A stretch of 7,178 nt of DNA from Desulfurivibrio alkaliphilus. GTDB lineage: Bacteria > Desulfobacterota > Desulfobulbia > Desulfobulbales > Desulfurivibrionaceae. The position numbers and the translations under genes were made by a program. The notes under the pieces are model-generated. The model saw only the letters and a list, made by a program, of their open reading frames with translations. It searched no databases and was not told where the DNA came from. Shown here in pieces: positions 1 to 5,659 of the stretch (positions are counted from its first letter, which is position 1; each line of letters starts with the position of its first letter). The DNA lies in the NCBI GenBank assembly GCA_011048585.1, contig DSDS01000144.1, positions 1 through 7,178 of the forward strand, written 5' to 3'.

Positions 1-707
1 ATATTCTGGCCCTGCTGGCCTCCGGGCGCACCGTGCGCCGTCAGGTCACCATTCCCGAGGGGGCCAACCTCTATCAGGTGGCCCAACTGCTGGCGGACCA
101 ACGGTTGGTGGATTACCCCGATTTTGTCGCCTTCGCCACCGATCCGGCCTCTCCGGCCCGGTTTGGCCTGGACTCTCCCACCCTGGAGGGTTGGCTTTTC
201 CCCGATACCTACTATTTCACCCGGGGGCAGCGGCGGGATGAGATCGCGCGGGTGCTGGTGGAGCGGGCCCGGCGGGTGCTGGCCGAACTGCTGGCCGAAT
301 TGGACCATGAAACCGGCTTAAACGAGCGGGAGCTGATGACCCTGGCCTCCATCGTGGAAAAGGAGACCGGCTTGGCGGCGGAACGGGAGTTGATCGCCGG
401 GGTGTTTTTTAACCGGCTGGAGCGGCGGATGCGGCTCCAGACCGATCCCACCGTGATCTATGGCCTGCAAAGCTTCGACCGCCGCCTGACCCGCCAGGAT
501 CTGCGCACTCCGACCCCTTACAACACCTACCTCATCTCTGGTCTGCCGCCGGGCCCCATCGCCAATCCCGGCCGGGCGGCCATCGCCGCCGTCCTGCGCC
601 CCCAGGAGACCGATTATCTCTACTTTGTTTCCCGCAATGACGGCTCCCACCACTTCTCCCGCAACCTTCGCGACCACAACCGGGCGGTTCAGCGTTATCA
701 GCGTTGA
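1..707 (+). CDS. mltG: Endolytic murein transglycosylase MltG (YceG-like), 5' end missing
   Basis: MltG is an inner-membrane-anchored lytic transglycosylase. It cuts nascent glycan strands in the periplasm and is thought to set glycan length by terminating polymerisation. The reading frame is open from base 3, so the window holds only the last 234 residues; the N-terminal membrane anchor and part of the LysM-like domain lie upstream. Visible residues begin ILALLASGRTV and continue to VTIPEG, the typical entry to the MltG periplasmic region. The signature LASIVEKETG follows, and its Glu (fragment residue 119, codon 357-359) matches the catalytic Glu218 of E. coli YceG. Next come FFNRL, LQTDPTVIYG, TPYNTYLISGLPPGPIANPG and a C-terminal DYLYFVSRNDGSHHFS, all in family order. 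A GTG at 33 is only an internal Val codon, because the conserved frame continues upstream of it. The gene ends in TGA and converges on the RNase gene 12 bp away. The identification is secure; the missing start is a window edge, not a truncation. Confidence 0.96.
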   Translation, partial: ILALLASGRTVRRQVTIPEGANLYQVAQLLADQRLVDYPDFVAFATDPASPARFGLDSPTLEGWLFPDTYYFTRGQRRDEIARVLVERARRVLAELLAELDHETGLNERELMTLASIVEKETGLAAERELIAGVFFNRLERRMRLQTDPTVIYGLQSFDRRLTRQDLRTPTPYNTYLISGLPPGPIANPGRAAIAAVLRPQETDYLYFVSRNDGSHHFSRNLRDHNRAVQRYQR

Positions 708-719
708 TCGGCTTCTTTT

Positions 720-2759
720 TTACTCCCGGATAAAGTCGATCTTGTGGTCGGCCGGCATCATGACGGGGTCGATCTCGACGGCGATCTCGGCTCCGTACTC
801 CTTCTCCAGCTCCAGTAGCTCGCCCCGTTTCTTGTTGAGGATATACTGGGCCACCTCCATGGGCAGCCGACAGAGAACCTTTTTGGCCTGGCGGCGACTC
901 ATGCCGGTCTGGATCTGGCGCAGATGGCTCAGCGCCATGTTTTCCACCGAGCGGATCATGCCCCGGCCTTCGCAGTGGGGGCAGGTTTTGTAGCTGGTAC
1001 TCTGGAGCGGCGCCGCCATCTTCTGGCGGGAGATCTGCATCAGGCCGAACTTGGAGATCTTGGAGAAATCGACCTTGGCCTTGTCCTTCTTCATGCACTC
1101 CCGCACCTTTTTCTCCACCTCGCGGGTGTGGGCGGCGGAACGCATGTCGATGAAATCCACCACGATCAGCCCGCCCAGATCCCGCATCCGCAACTGGCGG
1201 GCCAACTCCTCGGCCGCTTCCATGTTGGCGATAAAGATGCTCTCTTCGAAATCCCGGTCCTTGGAGGAGGTGCGGCCCGAGTTGACGTCGACGGCCACCA
1301 GGGCCTCGGTGGGGTTGATGACGATGGAGCCGCCGGAGGGCAGCGCCACGGTGGGCTGAAACATCTGCTCGATCTGCTTTTCCACGTGGTACTGGTGGAA
1401 GATCGGCTGGCTGCCCTGGTGCAGCTTGACCGTCGTCTTCTTGCGCTGGGCCGCCGGCAGCAGCTGGAGAAAGTTGCGGACCTGCTCGGCGGCCTCCTCG
1501 TCGTCCACCAGGATCTCCCGAATATCGGTGGTGTAGTGGTCGCGCAGGAAACGAGAGATGATGTTCTGCTCCTTGTAGATCAGGGCCGGCGCGGCCATGG
1601 TCTGACCGTTCTTCTTGATCTCTTCCCAGAGATTGAGGAGATAGCGCAGGTCCTGGCCCAGAGAGGTTTTGGTGATCTCCTGGCTGGCGGTGCGGATGAT
1701 ATAGCCGATCCCTTCGGGAATATTGAGGCCCTCCACCATCTCGCGGAGTTTGCGGCGCTGGGCCTCATCGTCGATCTTACGGGAGATGCCGGACGAATCG
1801 CTGCCCGGCATCAGCACCAGGCATCTCCCCGGCAGGGAGAGATAGGTGGTCAGGCTGGGGCCTTTGTTGCCGGTGGCCTCCTTGACCACCTCCACCAGAA
1901 CCTCCTGACCCTTTTTGACCACGTCCTGGATCTTGAGGTTTTTCCAGTGGGTCTCCGGGTCCACCTCCTGACTGTAGTATTCCGGGTGGATCTCGCTGAA
2001 GGAGAGGAAGCCGTTCTTGGGCAGGCCGAGGTCGACAAAGGCGGCCTGGAGATTGGCCTCCACCGAGGTGATCCGGCCCTTGTAGATGTTGCCCTTGATC
2101 TGGGCCCGGCTCACCGATTCGATGAAAAATCCCTCCACCTTGCCGTTTTCCAGCAGGGCCAGCCGGCACTCTTCCGGTTCGTCGGTGTTGATCAGCAGCT
2201 TATAACCGCTGCCCGGTTTGGCTGGAGGGGAATCCTCCTCCTCACTGGCGGGCTTGGCGGCACTTTTGGGTTTGGGTTTGGGTTTGGCCTTGGGCGCGGC
2301 CTTGGCTTTGGCCCTGGGTTTGGCTTTGGCCTTGGGCTGGGTCTGGGGAGCGACTTCAACGTCCGGTTGTTGGGGCGGGGCGTCCTGAAGGTCAGGGGGA
2401 GCGTCCTGGGACGCAACCTTGGCCTCGGCGGCTTCCCGGGCCGCTCGCTCCTTGGCCCGGGCTCGCTGGTTGCGGCGGCGGGCCGAGGCGCTCAAGGCCC
2501 GGGCCGATTTGGCGGCCTCACTCCGTCCGGCGGGTTGCTCCGCAGTCCCGGTTTCGTCACCGCCCTGGGTCGGGGGGATCGGAGTCCTCTCTTTTGAGGT
2601 CTTGGGGGTTGATTGCTGGGGTTGCTGCTCGGTTTTCTCTTTTTCCTTGTCGGGCATGGTGCCGCGTTCCTCTTGGCTGTTTTTTTCGGGTTGCTCTTTT
2701 TTGCGGCCCAGCCATTGGCTGACCCGGTCGAGTACTGAACGGGGTTGGTCGTCGCTCAT
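720..2759 (-). CDS. rne: RNase E/G family endoribonuclease with long N-terminal low-complexity arm
   Basis: This is a 679-residue single-strand-specific endoribonuclease of the Rne/Rng family, which acts in mRNA decay and rRNA/tRNA processing. The core begins near residue 184 (YKLLINTDEPEECRLALLENG). An S1 RNA-binding domain follows at about 222-305 (GNIYKGRITSVEANLQAAFVDLG, then KNGFLSF). The DNase I-like catalytic part has AVDVNSGR (Asp491, equivalent to E. coli RNase E Asp303) and VVDFIDM (Asp535, equivalent to Asp346). The Zn-link CPHC is at 593-596, and a short small domain ends the protein at DFIRE. There is no C-terminal degradosome scaffold. Instead residues 1-183 form a polar arm with an amphipathic stretch at 7-21, charged Q/E/K/R-rich sequence, and Lys-Ala/Lys-Pro repeats near 143-169. 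I chose the ATG at 2759 over an in-frame TTG at 2777 because GAGAG lies 9 nt before the ATG. The core length is RNase G-like and the sequence detail RNase E-like, so the symbol is a family-level choice. It is probably co-transcribed with the upstream radical SAM gene. Confidence 0.95.
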   Translation of the reverse strand: MSDDQPRSVLDRVSQWLGRKKEQPEKNSQEERGTMPDKEKEKTEQQPQQSTPKTSKERTPIPPTQGGDETGTAEQPAGRSEAAKSARALSASARRRNQRARAKERAAREAAEAKVASQDAPPDLQDAPPQQPDVEVAPQTQPKAKAKPRAKAKAAPKAKPKPKPKSAAKPASEEEDSPPAKPGSGYKLLINTDEPEECRLALLENGKVEGFFIESVSRAQIKGNIYKGRITSVEANLQAAFVDLGLPKNGFLSFSEIHPEYYSQEVDPETHWKNLKIQDVVKKGQEVLVEVVKEATGNKGPSLTTYLSLPGRCLVLMPGSDSSGISRKIDDEAQRRKLREMVEGLNIPEGIGYIIRTASQEITKTSLGQDLRYLLNLWEEIKKNGQTMAAPALIYKEQNIISRFLRDHYTTDIREILVDDEEAAEQVRNFLQLLPAAQRKKTTVKLHQGSQPIFHQYHVEKQIEQMFQPTVALPSGGSIVINPTEALVAVDVNSGRTSSKDRDFEESIFIANMEAAEELARQLRMRDLGGLIVVDFIDMRSAAHTREVEKKVRECMKKDKAKVDFSKISKFGLMQISRQKMAAPLQSTSYKTCPHCEGRGMIRSVENMALSHLRQIQTGMSRRQAKKVLCRLPMEVAQYILNKKRGELLELEKEYGAEIAVEIDPVMMPADHKIDFIRE
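2265..2345 (-). repeat. Degenerate hexanucleotide repeat coding for a Lys-Ala/Lys-Pro tract in the RNase arm
   Basis: The + strand shows perfect TTTGGG units at 2265-2270, 2271-2276 and 2277-2282, followed by degenerate TTTGGC, CTTGGC and CTGGGT units to about 2345. On the coding (-) strand these read as Lys-Pro and Lys-Ala dipeptides, residues about 143-169 of the RNase E/G. Such tracts are prone to slippage in 6-bp steps, which would change arm length without breaking the frame. The tract probably forms a flexible, basic, possibly RNA-binding linker; that role is inferred from composition only. Confidence 0.75.
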
Positions 2760-2768
2760 GGTCTTCTG

Positions 2769-2773
2769 CTCTC
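2769..2773 (-). promoter_or_regulatory. Ribosome binding site deciding the RNase E/G start
   Basis: GAGAG on the - strand lies 9 nt upstream of the ATG at 2759. The alternative in-frame TTG at 2777 lies before this site and has no clear purine-rich motif of its own. The ATG start is therefore preferred, which removes six residues from the longest possible reading. Confidence 0.55.
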
Positions 2774-2813
2774 TCAATCTGGATGCGAAAATTTCCGGCT
2801 GCCGGCCTGCCGT

Positions 2814-3803
2814 TTACGCCGGCGGGCGGTCCGCCGATTTCTGGTCCCGTTCCCGGGGGGCAATCACATAGTAATCCCGGTCGCGATGGCGGGAAATTTT
2901 AACTTGGCCAGACGCCACCAGGCGGGTCAGAAGCGCGGCGGCCCGGTCCGGTTGGATCCCCAGGGCCGCCGCCAGGTCATCGGCGGGGCAGGGTCGGCGC
3001 TGCAGCAGATGCAAAATATCCTCTTGGTCGGCCTGCCGGCCGGAAACCTCGGACTTATCACTGCCGCGTTCCAGTGAATTGCGGTCGGTCAGGATGTCAA
3101 CCGGCAGCTGGAAGCAGGTCGCCGCCGCCCGCAACTGCTCCAAGGAGAGGGGCAGGGCGAAAGTTTCCAGGGGAGGGCGGGCCACGGTGTTGAGCTGAAT
3201 CCGCTCCGGCTGGATCCGCTCCACCGCCACCGCTAGAGCGGCCAGATCCTCGGGGGCATCGTTGATTCCCCGGGCAAGCAGGATCTCCAGCCAGCAGCGG
3301 CCGGTGAATTCCCGGCTGAAATCTACCAGCCCCCCGATCAATCGCTCCAGGTCGCATTCCGCCGCCGGCCGGTCGATGCGGCGGTAGCTCTCCTGGCGGG
3401 CGGCATCCAGGGAGGGAACCACCACGTCGGCTTTGGCCAGTTCCCGGCGCACCTCGGGCAGGTAAAGCAGCGAACCGTTGGTCAATACCGCCACCGGCTT
3501 GGTGGAGATCTGTTTCAGATGGGCGATGATTGCCCCCAGGCCGCTGTGCAGGGTGGGCTCGCCGGAGGCGGTGATGGTCAGGATATCCAGCCGGGCCACG
3601 GCCTCGGCGTCGGCGAAATAGGCGTCGATTTCGGCGATGATCGCCGCGGTTGAGGTGTATTCGCCCCGGGTGTTGGTGAAGGTGGTGGTGGGGCCGACTT
3701 CGCAGTAAATACAGTTGAAGTTGCAGATTTTGGGAGGCAGAAGGTCGATGCCCAGCGAGACGCCGAGCCGGCGGGAGTTGACCGGGCCGAAGATATGGTC
3801 CAT
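2814..3803 (-). CDS. Radical SAM protein, COG0731 (TYW1-like) family, with C-terminal winged-helix-like domain
   Basis: This 329-residue cytoplasmic radical SAM enzyme starts with ATG. Opening residues DHIFGPVNSRRLGVSLGIDLLPPK lead straight into CNFNCIYC. Cys27, Cys31 and Cys34 form the CxxxCxxC that binds the [4Fe-4S] cluster used to cleave S-adenosylmethionine. The TASGEPTLH segment (GEP at 81-83) and VLTNGSLL (106-113) are the expected SAM-contacting strands of the partial TIM barrel. Residues about 260-315 (from QEDILHLLQRR to DYYVIAP) look like a winged-helix DNA/RNA-binding-type domain fused at the C-terminus. COG0731 is named after the wyosine tRNA enzyme TYW1, but bacterial members are generally uncharacterised, so the substrate is unknown and no symbol is given. 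It is the first gene of a leftward pair, 54 bp upstream of the RNase E/G start with no clear terminator between them. That context is compatible with an RNA-related role but does not prove one. The fold assignment is firm; the function is not. Confidence 0.9.
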   Translation of the reverse strand: MDHIFGPVNSRRLGVSLGIDLLPPKICNFNCIYCEVGPTTTFTNTRGEYTSTAAIIAEIDAYFADAEAVARLDILTITASGEPTLHSGLGAIIAHLKQISTKPVAVLTNGSLLYLPEVRRELAKADVVVPSLDAARQESYRRIDRPAAECDLERLIGGLVDFSREFTGRCWLEILLARGINDAPEDLAALAVAVERIQPERIQLNTVARPPLETFALPLSLEQLRAAATCFQLPVDILTDRNSLERGSDKSEVSGRQADQEDILHLLQRRPCPADDLAAALGIQPDRAAALLTRLVASGQVKISRHRDRDYYVIAPRERDQKSADRPPA

Positions 3804-3850
3804 AGCAGTTTTTGATAACCTGTTATTTTTGTATGAATTTGAAATGCCGA

Positions 3851-3879
3851 AACTTACCGTCCCCGAACGGAATTGGCAA
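3851..3879 (-). promoter_or_regulatory. Candidate promoter for the radical SAM-RNase pair
   Basis: On the - strand TTGCCA (3879-3874, five of six matches to the -35 consensus) is followed by 17 bp and TAAGTT (3856-3851, three of six matches to the -10 consensus). It lies about 50-75 bp upstream of the radical SAM ATG. The spacing is ideal but the -10 is poor, so this is only a candidate. A more AT-rich stretch closer to the gene could serve instead. Confidence 0.3.
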
Positions 3880-3900
3880 GCCTAATCTCAAAGGATGGGA

Positions 3901-3925
3901 AAGCGGAAGCCGGGGGTTACCGCTT
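3901..3925. repeat. Inverted repeat abutting the ilvD promoter
   Basis: AAGCGG at 3901-3906 and CCGCTT at 3920-3925 are perfect 6-bp inverted arms around a 13-bp spacer. The right arm overlaps the first two bases of the ilvD -35 hexamer (TTGACA at 3924-3929). The position would suit an operator or activator site. Six-base arms can arise by chance in GC-rich DNA, so function is unproven. Confidence 0.35.
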
Positions 3926-3952
3926 GACAGCACCTACTCCGTTGCGTAGATT
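3924..3952 (+). promoter_or_regulatory. Sigma70-type promoter for ilvD (and probably lptD)
   Basis: A perfect -35 hexamer TTGACA (3924-3929) is separated by exactly 17 bp from TAGATT (3947-3952, four of six matches to TATAAT). This predicts transcription starting near 3959 and a leader of only about 35 nt before the ilvD ATG at 3995. The leader has no room for a peptide attenuator or T-box. The rest of the 3804-3994 gap holds the inverted repeat and the weaker opposite-strand candidate; I see no small gene in it. Confidence 0.7.
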
Positions 3953-3981
3953 CCCCTCTACCACCCTATATTAACCCAGAT

Positions 3982-3988
3982 GAGGAAG
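3982..3988 (+). promoter_or_regulatory. Ribosome binding site deciding the ilvD start
   Basis: GAGGAAG ends 6 nt before the ATG at 3995. It overlaps an earlier in-frame ATG at 3980, which has only pyrimidine- and A-rich sequence before it. This supports translation from 3995. Starting there also gives the first residues MRSDALRKG, the usual IlvD N-terminus. Confidence 0.8.
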
Positions 3989-3994
3989 AATGAG

Positions 3995-5656
3995 ATGCGA
4001 AGTGACGCCCTGCGAAAAGGTCTGGAACGCGCCCCCCACCGTTCGCTGCTTAAAGCCATGGGATATACCGATGAGGAGATCTCCCGCCCCCTGATCGGGA
4101 TCGCCCACGCCCACAACGAGATCATTCCCGGCCATATCCATCTGGACCGGATCGTGGCGGCGGTCAAGGATGGAGTGAGAATGGCCGGCGGCACCCCCAT
4201 CGCCTTCGCCACCATCGGGGTCTGCGACGGCCTGGCCATGAACCATCAGGGGATGAAATACTCCCTGGCCAGCCGGGAGGTGATCGCCGACTCGGTGGAG
4301 ATTGTGGCCATGGCCCATCCCTTCGACGCCCTGGTGATGGTCCCCAACTGCGACAAGGTCACCCCCGGCATGCTGATGGCGATGCTGCGGGTCAATATCC
4401 CCGCCCTGATGGTCAGCGGCGGCCCCATGCTTACCGGCCGCTTCCGGGGCAAGGATGTCCACCTGGTCAGCGTTTTCGAGGGGGTGGGTCGGGTACGGGC
4501 CAACACCATGAGCATGGATGAGCTCCACGAGCTGGAGGAGCGGGCCTGTCCCGGTTGCGGATCCTGTGCCGGCATGTTCACCGCCAACTCGATGAACTGC
4601 CTGGCCGAGGCCATCGGTCTGGCCCTGCCCGGCAACGGCACCATTCCGGCGGTGGCCGCCGCCCGAATCAGGCTGGCCAAACACGCCGGAATGGCGGTGA
4701 TGAATCTGCTGCGGGAAAATATCCGTCCCCGCGACATTGCCACCGCAGCGGCCTTTGAGAACGCCATGGCGGTGGATATGGCCCTGGGCTGTTCCACCAA
4801 CACCGTCCTGCATGTGCCGGCCATCGCCCGCGAGGCCGGGGTGGATCTGCCCCTCTCCTCCTTCAACGAGGTCAGCGCCAAGGCCCCCCATCTCTGCAGC
4901 CTGATCCCCGGCGGCCCCCACAGTCTGCAACAGCTGGATGAGGCTGGCGGGGTGCCGGCGGTGATGCATGAGTTGTGCAAGAGTGAAGCGGGGCTTAATC
5001 TGGAAGTGATGACCGCCACCGGCAAAACCCTGCGGGAAAACCTTGAAGGGGTCAGGAGCTTTGATGCCGAGGTGATCCGACCGGCGAGCAATCCCTACCA
5101 TCGGGTGGGGGGTATTGCCGTGCTTTACGGCAATCTGGCCCCGGACGGAGCGGTGGTCAAGCAGTCGGCGGTGGCCGACGAGATGCTGACCCATCGCGGC
5201 CCGGCCCGGGTCTTCGACAGCGAGGCCGAGGCGCAGGCGGCGATCCTTGACGGCAAGATCAAGTCCGGCGACGTGGTGGTGATCCGTTACTGCGGGCCCA
5301 AGGGTGGGCCGGGGATGCCCGAGATGCTCTCTCCCACCGCCGCCATCATCGGCATGGGTTTGGGCAAAAGCGTGGCCCTGATCACCGACGGCCGCTTCTC
5401 CGGCGGCACCCAGGGAGCCTGTATCGGCCACGTCTCCCCGGAGGCCGCCGAGGGTGGTCCCATCGCCCTGGTGGCCGAGGGCGACGAGATCATGATCGAT
5501 ATTCCCAGGCATCAGCTGGAGTTGCGGGTTGATGCCGCCGAGCTGGAAAAACGGCGGGCCGGCTGGAAGGCGCCGGCGGCCAGGATCACCACCGGTTATG
5601 CCGCCCGCTACGCCAGAATGGTAACCTCGGGCAGCACCGGCGCGGTTCTGGAGTAG
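3995..5656 (+). CDS. ilvD: Dihydroxy-acid dehydratase
   Basis: IlvD catalyses the third shared step of branched-chain amino acid synthesis in the cytoplasm. It dehydrates 2,3-dihydroxy-isovalerate and 2,3-dihydroxy-3-methylvalerate to the 2-keto acids that feed valine, leucine, isoleucine and pantothenate. The protein has 553 residues, the normal family length. Key residues sit where the family has them: Asp78 in GVCDGLAMNH (Mg2+), Cys119-Asp120-Lys121 in NCDKVTPGM (Fe-S ligand, Mg2+ ligand, carboxylated Lys), Cys191 in CPGCGSCAGMF (Fe-S), Glu443 in GMPEM (Mg2+), and Ser469 in DGRFSGG (general base). These positions agree only with the ATG at 3995; an ATG at 3980 would add five residues and overlaps the Shine-Dalgarno sequence. 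The gene follows a good promoter and stands alone from other ilv genes in this window. Its stop is 3 bp before lptD, whose ribosome binding site lies in its last codons. Edd or other sugar-acid dehydratases share the fold, but the N-terminus and motif set favour IlvD. Confidence 0.97.
   Translation: MRSDALRKGLERAPHRSLLKAMGYTDEEISRPLIGIAHAHNEIIPGHIHLDRIVAAVKDGVRMAGGTPIAFATIGVCDGLAMNHQGMKYSLASREVIADSVEIVAMAHPFDALVMVPNCDKVTPGMLMAMLRVNIPALMVSGGPMLTGRFRGKDVHLVSVFEGVGRVRANTMSMDELHELEERACPGCGSCAGMFTANSMNCLAEAIGLALPGNGTIPAVAAARIRLAKHAGMAVMNLLRENIRPRDIATAAAFENAMAVDMALGCSTNTVLHVPAIAREAGVDLPLSSFNEVSAKAPHLCSLIPGGPHSLQQLDEAGGVPAVMHELCKSEAGLNLEVMTATGKTLRENLEGVRSFDAEVIRPASNPYHRVGGIAVLYGNLAPDGAVVKQSAVADEMLTHRGPARVFDSEAEAQAAILDGKIKSGDVVVIRYCGPKGGPGMPEMLSPTAAIIGMGLGKSVALITDGRFSGGTQGACIGHVSPEAAEGGPIALVAEGDEIMIDIPRHQLELRVDAAELEKRRAGWKAPAARITTGYAARYARMVTSGSTGAVLE
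5650..5653 (+). promoter_or_regulatory. Ribosome binding site for lptD inside the end of ilvD
   Basis: GGAG occupies the last sense bases of ilvD, followed by six bases (TAGCCG, including the ilvD stop) and the TTG at 5660. No ATG or GTG in this frame lies between the ilvD stop and the signal-peptide core. This site therefore fixes the TTG as the start and suggests that ribosomes finishing ilvD can re-initiate on lptD. Confidence 0.7.
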
Positions 5657-5659
5657 CCG

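Noticed and set aside
697..721. Rho-independent terminator after mltG (ATCA/TGAT hairpin with T-run)
   Set aside because: The stem is only 4 bp and AT-rich and does not extend. The T-run also coincides with the end of the RNase coding sequence.
2265..2345. TTTGGG repeats as a CRISPR-like, telomere-like or regulatory array
   Set aside because: The units are short, degenerate and in frame with Lys-Pro/Lys-Ala codons of the RNase arm, so coding composition explains them.
924..2597. Long open frame (557 codons) on the + strand opposite the RNase E/G gene
   Set aside because: It lies wholly antisense to a gene with conserved catalytic motifs. Its translation has no recognisable domain and is rich in Gly, Leu and His, as expected from the shadow of GC-rich codons.
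2775..2777. TTG as the RNase E/G start
   Set aside because: It has no good ribosome binding site, whereas the ATG at 2759 is preceded by GAGAG at a usable distance.
2780..2813. Terminator between the radical SAM gene and the RNase gene
   Set aside because: The GC-rich CCGGC repeats there do not form a clear long stem followed by a T-run on the - strand.
3980..3982. Upstream in-frame ATG as the ilvD start
   Set aside because: It overlaps the GAGGAAG ribosome binding site of the ATG at 3995, and using it shifts the conserved metal and catalytic residues off their usual numbers by five.
3971..5512. Long open frame (513 codons) on the - strand opposite ilvD
   Set aside because: It is antisense to ilvD, whose catalytic residues are all in place. 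The translation is a His/Gly-rich shadow product with no family resemblance.
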